Source: Corynebacterium vitaeruminis DSM 20294
GTDB taxonomy: Bacteria; Actinomycetota; Actinomycetes; Mycobacteriales; Mycobacteriaceae
Assembly (NCBI RefSeq): GCF_000550805.1
Contig: NZ_CP004353.1
Location: 868,001-932,000 of the forward strand
Reading direction: 5' to 3'
DNA: 64,000 bases
This document shows positions 22,333 to 31,034 of the stretch, one piece after another. Each line of letters opens with the position of its first letter. The stretch's first letter is position 1. Position numbers and translations under genes: made by a program. The notes below the pieces were generated by a model. It saw only the letters and a list, made by a program, of their open reading frames with translations. It searched no databases and was not told the origin of the DNA.

Positions 22333-23628
22333 GTGGCTACTGATAACAAGGATAAGGCTGTACTTCACTACCCCGGTGGCGAGTATGAGATGGACATCAT
22401 GCACGCAACCGAGGGCTACGACGGCGTCGTGCTGGGCAACATGCTCGGCCAGACCGGTCTGGTCACCTTCGATCCGGGCTATGTGAGCACCGGTTCCACC
22501 GAGTCCAAGATCACCTACATCGACGGTGACCAGGGCATCCTCCGCCACCGCGGCTACGACATCGCAGACCTGGCTGAGAACGCAACCTTCAACGAGGTTT
22601 CCTACCTTCTGATCAAGGGCCACCTGCCCACCCAGGACGAGCTGCACGCTTTCAACGCTGAGATCCGCCACCACACCCTGCTGGACGAGGACTTCAAGAG
22701 CCAGTTCTCCATCTTCCCGCGTGACGCGCACCCGATGGCCGTGCTCGCCTCCTCCGTCAACATTCTCTCCACCTACTACCAGGATCAGCTCGATCCGCTG
22801 GATGAGGATCAGCTGGACAAGGCCACCGTCCGCCTGCTGGCTAAGGTGCCGATGCTCGCCGCTTACGCCTACCGCGCATCCAAGGGCGCTCCGTACATGT
22901 ACCCGGACAACGCCCTCAACGCCCGCGAGAACTTCCTGCGCATGATGTTCGGCTACCCGACCGAGCCGTACGAGGTCGACCCGATCGTCGCCAAGGCGCT
23001 CGACAAGCTGCTCATCCTGCACGCTGACCACGAGCAGAACTGCTCCACCTCCACCGTCCGCATGATTGGTTCCGCACAGGCCAACATGTTCGTCGCCATC
23101 GCCGGCGGCATCAACGCCCTGTCCGGCCCGCTGCACGGTGGCGCCAACCAGGCCGTTCTGGAGATGCTGGACTCCATCCAGAAGAACAACGGCGGCGACG
23201 CAACCGACTTCATGAACCGCGTGAAGAACAAGGAAAAGGGCGTCCGTCTGATGGGCTTCGGTCACCGCGTGTACAAGAACTACGACCCGCGCGCAGCCAT
23301 CGTCAAGAAGACCGCTCACGAGATCCTCGAGCACCTGGGTGGCGACCCGATGCTCGACTTGGCCATGGACCTGGAGAAGATCGCCCTCGAGGACGACTAC
23401 TTCGTCTCCCGCAAGCTGTACCCGAACGTCGACTTCTACACCGGCCTCATCTATCGCGCCATGGGCTTCCCGACGGACTTCTTCACCGTCCTGTTCGCCA
23501 TCGGCCGCCTGCCGGGCTGGATCGCTCAGTACCGCGAGCAGCTGGCCATGAACACCAAGATCAACCGCCCGCGCCAGATCTACACCGGCGAGACCCTGCG
23601 CAAGGTGACCCCCCGCGAGGAGCGCTAA
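22333..23628 (+). CDS. gltA: Citrate synthase
   Basis: 431 aa, GTG start with gaaagggaag just upstream. It condenses acetyl-CoA and oxaloacetate to citrate. Catalytic residues are placed as expected: H268 (in GPLHGGANQAV), H311 (in MGFGHRVYKNYDPRA) and D367 (in YPNVDFYTG). The N-terminal extension is that of the hexameric type II enzymes. Codon use is strongly biased toward preferred codons, consistent with high expression. fkpA follows 151 bp later with its own -10 box. Confidence 0.97.
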   Translation: MATDNKDKAVLHYPGGEYEMDIMHATEGYDGVVLGNMLGQTGLVTFDPGYVSTGSTESKITYIDGDQGILRHRGYDIADLAENATFNEVSYLLIKGHLPTQDELHAFNAEIRHHTLLDEDFKSQFSIFPRDAHPMAVLASSVNILSTYYQDQLDPLDEDQLDKATVRLLAKVPMLAAYAYRASKGAPYMYPDNALNARENFLRMMFGYPTEPYEVDPIVAKALDKLLILHADHEQNCSTSTVRMIGSAQANMFVAIAGGINALSGPLHGGANQAVLEMLDSIQKNNGGDATDFMNRVKNKEKGVRLMGFGHRVYKNYDPRAAIVKKTAHEILEHLGGDPMLDLAMDLEKIALEDDYFVSRKLYPNVDFYTGLIYRAMGFPTDFFTVLFAIGRLPGWIAQYREQLAMNTKINRPRQIYTGETLRKVTPREER

Positions 23629-23699
23629 AAAGCGCCAACCGGCCCGTTCCGGTCTAAGGAAGAACCCTTCCTCAATTCGTTGAGCACACGCTAACCCGA

Positions 23700-23705
23700 T
23701 AGAAT
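23700..23705 (+). promoter_or_regulatory. -10 box of the fkpA promoter
   Basis: tagaat, followed by a purine-rich stretch; transcription would start near 23712, giving a ~68-nt leader before the aaggag Shine-Dalgarno at 23764. Confidence 0.5.
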
Positions 23706-23779
23706 GGGGGCCCGTGTGCTCGACGTCGTTTGGAGCGCGAGCACGTTTTCATCCATCAACCCCAAGGAGTTTGTGACCC

Positions 23780-24148
23780 ATGGCAAACAGGGAAAAGCCA
23801 CAGATTGACCTCCCACAGGGCCCGGCGCCTGAGGACATCGTCATTCAGGACATCATCGAGGGCGACGGCGCCGAGGCGCAGCCTGGCGGCCTCGTCGAGG
23901 TCCACTACGTCGGCGTCGACTTCGAGACCGGCCAGGAGTTCGACTCCTCCTGGGACCGCGGCCAGAGCATCGAGTTCCCGCTGGCTGGCCTCATCGCCGG
24001 CTGGCAGGAGGGCATTCCGGGCATGAAGGTGGGCGGCCGTCGCCAGCTCACCATCCCGCCGGAGGCCGCCTACGGCCCGGCAGGCGGCGGGCACCCGCTG
24101 TCCGGCCGCACGCTAGTCTTCGTCATCGACCTGCTCAACGTCGGCTAG
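23780..24148 (+). CDS. fkpA: FKBP-type peptidyl-prolyl isomerase
   Basis: 122 aa, cytosolic with no signal peptide. A single FKBP domain fills the protein: GGLVEVHYVGVDFETGQEFDSSWDRG, FPLAGLIAGWQEGIPGMKVGGRRQLTIPPE in two successive strands, ending LVFVIDLLNV. It accelerates cis-trans isomerisation of prolyl bonds. Start supported by aaggag 10 bp upstream. The gltA-fkpA-accD3 order matches C. glutamicum. Confidence 0.93.
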   Translation: MANREKPQIDLPQGPAPEDIVIQDIIEGDGAEAQPGGLVEVHYVGVDFETGQEFDSSWDRGQSIEFPLAGLIAGWQEGIPGMKVGGRRQLTIPPEAAYGPAGGGHPLSGRTLVFVIDLLNVG

Positions 24149-24161
24149 GCCACTACGAATC

Positions 24162-24194
24162 AAGGCCCGGAACCAACGATAGGTTCCGGGCCTT
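24162..24194. terminator. Bidirectional terminator
   Basis: A 13-bp perfect stem (aaggcccggaacc with complement) around a 7-base loop between the converging fkpA and accD3 genes. A repeat fragment ggcgtcgacaagcgg abuts it at 24196. Confidence 0.88.
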
Positions 24195-24211
24195 TGGCGT
24201 CGACAAGCGGC

Positions 24212-25726
24212 TTAAGCGGTGAGGTGATCGGCCAGCTTCTCGTAGTGGCGGAAGCGCTGCTCGCGGCCGACGCGGCGCGGGTTGTTCTCCAGCTCCCACA
24301 GCGAGCAGGTGATGTGGTTCAGGACCGTGTCGACGAACGCCTCGGGCGCGTCCGCTGCGTCCACGGTCTCCGGGATGATCTCGTCGATGATGCCCGCCTT
24401 GAGCAGCGCCTGGGCGGCGACCGACTGCTCCTCCATCATCTGCGGGGCGTGCTCGGTGTCGCGGTAGATGATGGCGGAGGCGCCCTCGGGCGGGAGCGGG
24501 GAGAGCCAGCCGTTGCTGGAGGCGAGCACCTTGTCCGCGGGAAGCATCGCGAGCGCGCCGCCGCCGCAGCCCTGGCCCAGGATGACCGAGACCGTGGGGA
24601 CGTCGACGTCGACCAGCTCGCCCAGGGTGCGGGCGATGGATCCGGCCATCGCCGACTCCTCGGCCTCCTGGGAGAGCTCGGCGCCGGTGGTGTCGATGAT
24701 GGACACGAGCGGCAGTTGGAGCGAGTGGGCGAGCATGATGCCGCGGCGGGCGAAGCGCAGCGCGGAGGTGCCCATCTCGGTGTCGGTGTGCGGCGGCTGG
24801 TTGTGGCGGTCCTGGCCGATGATGACCACCGGGCGGCCACCCAGGCGGGCGATCACCACGGCGATGGCGGGGGACTTGCGCCCGTCGCCGGTGCCGGACA
24901 GCGCGATGACGTTGTCGGGGCCGAGCGCGGCGAGCAGGTTCTGCAGGCCGGGGCGGTCCATGCGGCGGGTGGCCTCGATGGCGGCCCACGCCGACTCGGG
25001 CGTGACGGCCTCGGCCGCGGCCGGATCGATGGCCGCGGGCTCCTCGTCGCAGCGCGGGCTGAGCACGACGTTGACGATCTTCTGCACTGCCTTGCGCAGG
25101 CCGGTGGGGGAGATGACGCCGTCGATGATGCCCTTGTCGGCGAGGTTCTCGCCCGACTGCACGCCCTCCGGGATCGGCTTGCCGGTGGTCAGCTCGACAA
25201 CGCGGGGGCCGAGGAATCCCAAAAGCGAGCCCGGCTCGGCGTAGGTGAAGTGGCCAGCCGAGCCCCAGGAGGCCATCACGCCGCCGGTGGTGGGGTTGCG
25301 CAGGTACACGAGGAACGGCAGGTGGGCGTCCTTGTGGCGGTAGACCGCGGTGGTGATCGACACCATGAGCGCGAACGCCGGGCTGCCCTCCTGCATACGG
25401 GTGCCGCCGGAGCTCGGGGAGATCAGCAGCGGAAGCCGCAGCTCGGTGGCCTTGTGGATGGCGTCGATGATGCGGCGGGCGGTGGCGGCACCGATCGATC
25501 CGCCCAGGAACCCGAACTCGGAGAGCACAAAAGCGACACGGTGACCGAAGACCTCGCCCTCGCCGGTGATGACGGCCTCGTCGACCCCGGACTTCTCGCG
25601 GGCGCGCGCGAGGGCATCCTTATAGTCTTGGGAGATGTCGCCGTAGTGAGGGGGAGTGTCCCAGCTTATGAAGGTGCCGGGATCGAGGACCTGGTCGATC
25701 AAATCGTGTGCGCTGGTGCGAGTCAT
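24212..25726 (-). CDS. accD3: Acyl-CoA carboxylase carboxyltransferase, fused beta-alpha (AccD3 type)
   Basis: 504 aa. Two crotonase-fold halves are joined: a beta-like part (1-~260) with SPSSGGTRMQEGS and NPTTGGVMASWGSAGH, and an alpha-like part (~270-504) with VILGQGCGGGALAM. This is the AccD-AccA fusion; the Zn-finger that opens bacterial AccD is absent. It transfers carboxyl groups from biotin to an acyl-CoA. The neighbourhood (EchA6-like crotonase divergent beyond an aldo/keto reductase) parallels M. tuberculosis Rv0904c/Rv0905. Substrate is not visible. The ATG at 25726 was taken; a frame extension to 25759 exists. Confidence 0.85.
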   Translation of the reverse strand: MTRTSAHDLIDQVLDPGTFISWDTPPHYGDISQDYKDALARAREKSGVDEAVITGEGEVFGHRVAFVLSEFGFLGGSIGAATARRIIDAIHKATELRLPLLISPSSGGTRMQEGSPAFALMVSITTAVYRHKDAHLPFLVYLRNPTTGGVMASWGSAGHFTYAEPGSLLGFLGPRVVELTTGKPIPEGVQSGENLADKGIIDGVISPTGLRKAVQKIVNVVLSPRCDEEPAAIDPAAAEAVTPESAWAAIEATRRMDRPGLQNLLAALGPDNVIALSGTGDGRKSPAIAVVIARLGGRPVVIIGQDRHNQPPHTDTEMGTSALRFARRGIMLAHSLQLPLVSIIDTTGAELSQEAEESAMAGSIARTLGELVDVDVPTVSVILGQGCGGGALAMLPADKVLASSNGWLSPLPPEGASAIIYRDTEHAPQMMEEQSVAAQALLKAGIIDEIIPETVDAADAPEAFVDTVLNHITCSLWELENNPRRVGREQRFRHYEKLADHLTA

Positions 25727-25819
25727 GGGGAACACCTTAGCGGGAGCTTTGCCCCTCATGTGGGCATTTTTGAATCTAATTACCCCCGTTTTTCCACGTT
25801 TGAGTGTTCAATGGTGGGT

Positions 25820-26689
25820 ATGACTTCATCACCAGATCACTACGTTCCCACAGTCACGCTCAACGACGGCGTCGAGATGCCCGCCGTCGGCTTCGGTACG
25901 TGGAACCTGAACGGCGAGGAAGCCTATTCCGCCGTGCGTTCCGCCATCGAGGTCGGCTACCGCCACTTCGACACCGCGACCATCTACCGCAACGAGCAGG
26001 AGGTCGGTTGCGCCATCGCCGACGCGATCGCCGCCGGCGACGTCACCCGCGAGGAGCTGTTCGTCACCACCAAGGTGTGGAACAACTCCCAGGGAGAGGG
26101 CAAGGTCCAGGAGGCCTTCCAGGCATCGCTGGCCGACCTTGGCCTCGAGTTCGTCGACTGTTACATGGTCCACTGGCCGTGGCCGCAGCGGGGGCTGTAC
26201 GTCGAAAGCTTCCAGGCGCTGGCCAAGCTTCAGGGGCTGGGGCAGGTGCGTTCGGTGGCCGTGGCCAACTTCTACCCCGAGGTCTTGGACGAGATCATCG
26301 CGGCCACCGGGATCACGCCGGTGATCAACCAGGTCGAGCTGCACCCGGGCTTCTCCCAGGCGGAGCTGCGCGCCTACCACCGCGCCCACGGAATCGTTAC
26401 CGAGGCGTGGTCCCCGCTCGGCCGCGGCGAGGCGCTGGATGCCCCCGCGATCACCTCCGTTGCCAAGGAATTGGGCAAAACCCCGGCGCAGATTGCGCTG
26501 CGCTGGTTGACTCAGTTGGGGTGCTCGGTGGTGCCGAAGTCCGCCTCGAGGAGCCGCCAGGAGGAGAACCTCGACATCTTCTCCTTCGAGCTCTCCGAGA
26601 AGCAGATGGACGCCATCACCGCGCTCGATGCAACTGGCGGGCGGCTTTTCAAGAGCCCCCTCGAATTTCCTGGGGAGTTGAAGGATTAA
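25820..26689 (+). CDS. Aldo/keto reductase
   Basis: 289 aa TIM-barrel NADPH oxidoreductase of the AKR5 (2,5-diketogluconate reductase) type. The catalytic tetrad is in place: D51, Y56 (HFDTATIYRNE), K85 (TTKVWN) and H118 (YMVHWPW). The coenzyme tail motif is VPKSASRSRQEENL. An ATG at 25811 (three codons more) is an alternative start. Its TAA overlaps the ATG of the next gene (TAATG), so both are one operon. Physiological substrate unknown. Confidence 0.9.
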   Translation: MTSSPDHYVPTVTLNDGVEMPAVGFGTWNLNGEEAYSAVRSAIEVGYRHFDTATIYRNEQEVGCAIADAIAAGDVTREELFVTTKVWNNSQGEGKVQEAFQASLADLGLEFVDCYMVHWPWPQRGLYVESFQALAKLQGLGQVRSVAVANFYPEVLDEIIAATGITPVINQVELHPGFSQAELRAYHRAHGIVTEAWSPLGRGEALDAPAITSVAKELGKTPAQIALRWLTQLGCSVVPKSASRSRQEENLDIFSFELSEKQMDAITALDATGGRLFKSPLEFPGELKD

Positions 26690-27492
26690 TGACCGAAGTA
26701 AGGGCGCAGTACGACAACGTGCGGGTGGAGGTCTCGGGCAAGGTGTGGACCATCGTGCTCGACCGCGATGAGCAGCGCAATGCGCTCAACTCCGCCATGT
26801 GCGAGCAGATCGCGGCCACCATCGCCGAGGCCTCGGAGCTCGCGTTGACCTCGGACGAGGTGCGCGTCATCGTCATCCGCGGCGAGGGCAAGGCGTTCTG
26901 CGCCGGTGCGGATCTTGGGTCGTCGAAGCCGGCGGCGGGGGAGAGCGCCGGCGGCGTCTACGGCGGCAACTTCCACGAGGCGCTGTGGTCGATGCTGCGC
27001 GCCTGCGTCAACGCGCCCCTGCTGGTGGTCGCCAACGTCCAGGGCCCGGCCGTGGGCGCGGGAAGCCAGCTCTCGCTGGCCTGCGACCTGCGCATCGTCG
27101 GCGAGCGCGCCTGGTTCGGCGTCCCCGCCGCGTCGCTGGGCTTCGCCCTCGACGCGTGGACGATCAACCGCGCCAAGGACCTCCTCGGCGGGGCGCTCGC
27201 GCGCAACGTGCTCATCGGCGCGCAGCGCGCCACCGCGGATCAGGCCGTGGCCAGCGGGTTCGCCATCGCCAAGGCGAGCGGCGAGGAGGCCGACGCCGTC
27301 ATTGAGGGGCTGGCTGGGCTCGCGCCGATGTCCGTGGCGCAGCTGAAGTCCGTCCTCAACGCGAAGGACTCCACCTACGAGCTCACCCCGGTCCAGGAGC
27401 AGGAGTATGACGCCTGCTGGGCCAGCGAGGACTCCGCCGAGGCCAAGCTCGCGCGCCGGGAAAAGCGGGCCCCGAGCTTTAGCCGTCGATAA
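26689..27492 (+). CDS. Enoyl-CoA hydratase/isomerase family protein, EchA6-like
   Basis: 267-aa crotonase. The CoA-binding loop GKAFCAGADLG (68-78) and the oxyanion segment NVQGPAVGAGSQLSLACDLR are clear. The usual first catalytic glutamate position in the PE motif reads FGVPAASLG, and I see no second glutamate at its expected place, so hydratase activity is doubtful. M. tuberculosis EchA6 (Rv0905), also beside accD3, likewise lacks hydratase activity and binds acyl-CoA. Translationally coupled to the aldo/keto reductase. The stop lies inside a copy of the dispersed repeat (27482-27507). Confidence 0.85.
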   Translation: MTEVRAQYDNVRVEVSGKVWTIVLDRDEQRNALNSAMCEQIAATIAEASELALTSDEVRVIVIRGEGKAFCAGADLGSSKPAAGESAGGVYGGNFHEALWSMLRACVNAPLLVVANVQGPAVGAGSQLSLACDLRIVGERAWFGVPAASLGFALDAWTINRAKDLLGGALARNVLIGAQRATADQAVASGFAIAKASGEEADAVIEGLAGLAPMSVAQLKSVLNAKDSTYELTPVQEQEYDACWASEDSAEAKLARREKRAPSFSRR

Positions 27493-27507
27493 GCGAAAAG
27501 CGCCGAA
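27482..27507 (-). repeat. Dispersed short repeat copy overlapping a stop codon
   Basis: gccgtcgataagcgaaaagc supplies the last codons and the TAA of the crotonase gene. It is a diverged copy (cgataagcg for cgacaagcg), like the one at 62228. Confidence 0.5.
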
Positions 27508-27548
27508 ACTTAGACAGAGAACGTGTGTCTAAAAGGTTTGTAAATAGA

Positions 27549-27589
27549 AACCAATCCTCCTGATATCGCAGGTGTCGGGAGGATTGGTT
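27549..27589 (+). terminator. Terminator of the aldo/keto reductase-crotonase operon
   Basis: aaccaatcctcc and its exact complement form a 12-bp stem, followed by tcttttattt. One of the strongest terminators in the window. Confidence 0.92.
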
Positions 27590-27641
27590 CTTTTATTTGC
27601 AGGGTTGTAAAGACAACCAAGTTTGTTAGGGGATAGTTGGC

Positions 27642-27653
27642 AAACTTTGCAAA
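27642..27653. promoter_or_regulatory. RamB box upstream of DUF485-mctC
   Basis: aaactttgcaaa is essentially the RamB consensus. It stands ~340 bp before the DUF485 start. Spaced G-runs suitable for RamA, tcgggggtgaagg (27669) and tgtgggggtgaac (27717), lie just downstream. mctC is a known RamA/RamB target in C. glutamicum. The rest of the 500-bp gap shows no gene. Confidence 0.65.
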
Positions 27654-27995
27654 TGGTTCGCATCGTGACTATCGGGGGTGAAGGAGACGCCTATAAAAGC
27701 GCTGCTGGAGGGAGGCTGTGGGGGTGAACCAACGAATGTTGAGCAAATTTAGTTCCCAATCACTTCTCTATTGCAATGTGAGACAGGTAACTTTCTTCCC
27801 AGGCGGAGGAAGTGACCCACATTGCAACGGTGGTGCCTGGTTGCGAAAAGTCTAACCCCAGCGATGCACCTGGTCGCTTCCCCCCACGCAAGTTTGTTTT
27901 GAGTAACGCAATCGGCTGCAGCTTTCGCCGCCGGGGCTATCACCCCGGGAAAGCCTGGCCACGACAGATCTTTTAAAAGAAAGGGAGGATCTGAA

Positions 27996-28337
27996 ATGAC
28001 TAGTAGCGTGCAACAGCAGCAACGTCGTGAGCCCACCGCTCAAGAGTTCCGCGAGATGCAGGTAAGCCCTGAGTTCGTCGACCTCAAGAAGACGTTCCGC
28101 TCCTTTACCTTCCCCATGTCCGTCGCATTCTTCGTGTGGTACTTGGTCTACGTGCTCATGGCCACCTACATGCCGGACCTGATGGGCAAGCCGGTCTTCG
28201 GCTCCGTCAACGTCGGAGTGATCTTCGGTATCGCGCAGTTCGTGACTACCTTCCTGATCACCTGGATCTACATCAAGTACGCCAACAAGAACATCGAGCC
28301 GCGCGCCGCCGCGATTCGCCAGAAGATGGAAGGCTAA
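27996..28337 (+). CDS. DUF485 membrane protein, MctC partner
   Basis: 113 aa with two membrane segments (about 38-60 and 70-93) after the cytoplasmic EFREMQVSPEFVDLKK. Shine-Dalgarno aagggagg lies 7 bp before the ATG. It corresponds to the gene upstream of mctC in C. glutamicum and is a paralog of the product at 10588-10950. mctC starts 12 bp after its stop. Confidence 0.9.
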   Translation: MTSSVQQQQRREPTAQEFREMQVSPEFVDLKKTFRSFTFPMSVAFFVWYLVYVLMATYMPDLMGKPVFGSVNVGVIFGIAQFVTTFLITWIYIKYANKNIEPRAAAIRQKMEG

Positions 28338-28349
28338 GGAGGGAACCCC

Positions 28350-29996
28350 ATGTCGCTTTCGTACCTCGCAGAGGGCGCCGGAAACACCGGCAACCCGATT
28401 CTCAACATCTCGGTCTTCGCCATCTTCATCGTGGCCACCATGACCGTGGTGCTCCGTGCAGGCAAGACCAGCAAGGAAGCCTCCGACTTCTACACCGGTG
28501 GCGGTACCTTCTCCGGCCGTCAGAACGGCCTAGCCATCGCAGGTGACTACCTGTCGGCCGCATCCTTCCTCGGCATCGTCGGCGCCATCGCGCTGTCCGG
28601 CTACGACGGATTCCTCTACTCCATCGGCTTCTTCGTGGCGTGGCTCGTGGCCCTGCTGCTGGTCGCCGAGCCGCTGCGTAACGTCGGCCGCTTCACCATG
28701 GCGGACGTGCTCTCCTTCCGCCTGAAGCAGAAGCCGGTCCGCGTGGCCGCCGCCTTCGGCACCATCTTCGTGACGCTGTTCTACCTCATCGCCCAGATGG
28801 CTGGCGCTGGCTCCCTGGTCTCCGTGCTGCTCGACCTGCACGACAAGACCTCGCAGTCGATCGTCGTCGCGGTCGTCGGTGTCATCATGATCATCTACGT
28901 CCTAGTCGGCGGCATGAAGGGCACCACCTACGTCCAGATGATCAAGGCCGTCCTTCTGGTCGGCGGCGTGGTCATCATGACCATCCTCGTGTTCGTCATG
29001 GTCAAGGGCGGTCTCACCACCCTCTTCGACAAGGCGGTTGACACCCACGCGGCGTCTCAGTACTTGGCCTCCAAGCACTACGAGGCCTCTCAGATCCTCG
29101 AGCCGGGCCTGAAGTACGGCAAGGACGCCACCAGCAAGCTCGACTTCATCTCCCTGGGTATCGCCCTGGTTCTCGGTACCGCTGGTCTGCCGCACGTGCT
29201 CATGCGCTTCTACACGGTTCCGACCGCCAAGGAAGCACGTCGCTCCGTCACCTGGGCCATCGTCCTCATCGGTTCCTTCTACCTCATGACCCTGGTCCTC
29301 GGCTTCGGCGCCGCAGCCCTGGTCGGCCCGGACCGCATCAACGCCGCACCGGGTAAGGCTAACGCCGCTGCTCCGCTACTCGCCCTCGAGCTAGGTGGCT
29401 CCATCTTCATGGCCGCCATCTCCGCAGTCGCCTTCGCCACCGTCCTCGCCGTGGTCGCGGGCCTCGCGATTACCGCTTCTGCCTCTGTCGCCCACGACAT
29501 TTACGACGCGGTCCTCCGCGACGGCAAGTCCACCGAGGAGGAGCAGGTTCGCGTCTCCCGCATCACGGTTATCGTCATCGGCGTCGTGGCCATCATCCTC
29601 GGCATCCTGGCAATGGACCAGAACGTCGCCTTCCTGGTCTCCCTGGCCTTCGCGATCGCTGCGTCCGCCAACCTGCCGACCATCCTCTACTCCCTGTACT
29701 GGAAGCGCTTCAACACCACCGGTGCCGTCGCCTCCATGTACACCGGCCTGATCGCCGCCCTGGTGCTCATCTTCTTCTCCCCGGCCGTGTCTGGCACCGC
29801 CACCTCGATGATCCCTGGCGCCGACTTCGCCTGGTTCCCGCTGTCCAGCCCGGGCATCGTCTCCATCCCGCTGGCCTTCATCGCAGGCTACCTCGGCACC
29901 GTCTTCGGCAAGCCGGACAACCTGGATGACCTGCAGGCCGAGATGGAGGTCCGCTCCCTCACCGGCGTCGGAGTCGAGGCTCCGGTCGACCACTAG
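28350..29996 (+). CDS. mctC: Monocarboxylate transporter MctC
   Basis: 548-aa SSS-family symporter, about 13 membrane segments, with SDFYTGGGTFSGRQNGLAIA near 47-66 and GGMKGTTYVQM near 190. MctC of C. glutamicum imports acetate, propionate and pyruvate. Assignment rests on synteny (gltA, fkpA, accD3, DUF485, mctC) and on the RamB box upstream. The start has aaggaggg 6 bp before. The C-terminus EVRSLTGVGVEAPVDH is shared with the paralog at 8968-10587. Preferred codons dominate, consistent with strong expression. Confidence 0.92.
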   Translation: MSLSYLAEGAGNTGNPILNISVFAIFIVATMTVVLRAGKTSKEASDFYTGGGTFSGRQNGLAIAGDYLSAASFLGIVGAIALSGYDGFLYSIGFFVAWLVALLLVAEPLRNVGRFTMADVLSFRLKQKPVRVAAAFGTIFVTLFYLIAQMAGAGSLVSVLLDLHDKTSQSIVVAVVGVIMIIYVLVGGMKGTTYVQMIKAVLLVGGVVIMTILVFVMVKGGLTTLFDKAVDTHAASQYLASKHYEASQILEPGLKYGKDATSKLDFISLGIALVLGTAGLPHVLMRFYTVPTAKEARRSVTWAIVLIGSFYLMTLVLGFGAAALVGPDRINAAPGKANAAAPLLALELGGSIFMAAISAVAFATVLAVVAGLAITASASVAHDIYDAVLRDGKSTEEEQVRVSRITVIVIGVVAIILGILAMDQNVAFLVSLAFAIAASANLPTILYSLYWKRFNTTGAVASMYTGLIAALVLIFFSPAVSGTATSMIPGADFAWFPLSSPGIVSIPLAFIAGYLGTVFGKPDNLDDLQAEMEVRSLTGVGVEAPVDH

Positions 29997-30039
29997 TAAG
30001 TCCGCTCACCGCGGTGGCCCAGCCGCCGCCTAACCGGTA

Positions 30040-30067
30040 GCCCGATGTTGAGTAATCAGCATCGGGC
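30040..30067 (+). terminator. mctC terminator
   Basis: gcccgatgttg and cagcatcgggc pair over 11 positions with one G-U. It is followed directly by the tactat box (30070-30075) of the next gene. Confidence 0.75.
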
Positions 30068-30082
30068 GTTACTATTATCCGC

Positions 30083-30970
30083 ATGACTGATGGTGGTTTC
30101 CGACCCACTGTCCACGGCCCGCGCCGTTTCGAGGCGCCCCTGAAGGTCGTGGCTATTTTTCTGCCCCTGGTGGCGCTCATCGCGCTGCCAGTCGTCGCTG
30201 GCGACAGCAACACTTCCGCTTCCCGCTTGTCGACGCCTACGGCTCAGGCCGATACCTCCGACGCGGAGGAAATCCAGCTCATCACCGACACCGCACCCGA
30301 GCTCGAAAAGCAGACGATCAACCCCGCGCCCAACCAGCTCACCTACGTCAACCTGGGCACCGGCGATCACATCGGCACGGTCTCTGAGCGCTTCTCCCGG
30401 CCGGCGCTCAGCCTGGCCAAGCTCTACATCGCCGACTACGTCTTCGACCACGGCAACCAGTCGCAGAAGAACGCGGCCATCGAGATGATCGAGGAATCCT
30501 CGGACCGGCAGGCCGACGAGCTCTTCGACGACTTCCCGGACTGCATCACGGACACGGCGGAGAAGTACAACCTCCAGTCCACCTTCACCTACGGGCGCTG
30601 GGGCTACTCCTACACCTCGACCTTCGACATCGTCAGCTTCCTCACGCAGCTTCTGCGCGCGGACCCCAATTCCGAGATCCTGGAGGCGATGAAGGACGCC
30701 GCCAGCACCGCCGAGGACGGGACGAAGCAGGACTTCGGCACCGACCGCCTGGCCGGGGTGGAGGGCTCGAAGTGGGGCTGGTCCGACGACAACACCCTGC
30801 ACTCCTCGGTGAGTTTCGGCACCGACGGTGACGGCAACACCTTCGTGGCCGCGGCAATGATCACCGGGTCGGACACCGAGCTGACGGAGTACACGAAGAC
30901 CCAGCTCGGCGACGTGGTGGGGATGGCCTCGTCGAGGAAGCTGCCGTTCTTCAAGGTGATGGGCCAATAG
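30083..30970 (+). CDS. Secreted or membrane-anchored beta-lactamase-fold protein
   Basis: 295 aa. One hydrophobic segment (~20-40) is an uncleaved anchor or signal, followed by a short linker encoded by a copy of the dispersed repeat (RLSTPTAQ). The body resembles class A beta-lactamase/penicillin-recognising serine hydrolases: SLAK in RPALSLAKLY is a candidate SxxK site, but a clear SDN and KTG triad is not evident, so activity is uncertain. A tactat box 7 bp before the ATG fits leaderless transcription. C. glutamicum has a secreted protein gene at this position after mctC. Confidence 0.7.
   Translation: MTDGGFRPTVHGPRRFEAPLKVVAIFLPLVALIALPVVAGDSNTSASRLSTPTAQADTSDAEEIQLITDTAPELEKQTINPAPNQLTYVNLGTGDHIGTVSERFSRPALSLAKLYIADYVFDHGNQSQKNAAIEMIEESSDRQADELFDDFPDCITDTAEKYNLQSTFTYGRWGYSYTSTFDIVSFLTQLLRADPNSEILEAMKDAASTAEDGTKQDFGTDRLAGVEGSKWGWSDDNTLHSSVSFGTDGDGNTFVAAAMITGSDTELTEYTKTQLGDVVGMASSRKLPFFKVMGQ
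30224..30243 (+). repeat. Dispersed short repeat inside a coding sequence
   Basis: cgcttgtcgacgcctacggc, identical to the intergenic copy at 40298-40317, lies within the linker of the secreted protein. It keeps the frame open. Confidence 0.65.
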
Positions 30971-30976
30971 AGGCAT

Positions 30977-31027
30977 AAAAAAATCAGCCCGCCGGGGTTA
31001 TGAACTGGACCCGAGGGCTGATTTTTT
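30977..31027. terminator. Bidirectional terminator
   Basis: aaaaaatcagccc and gggctgatttttt form the stem; the loop carries a second weak pairing. Shared by the converging secreted-protein and DUF1906 genes. Confidence 0.88.
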
Positions 31028-31034
31028 GTGCTGA

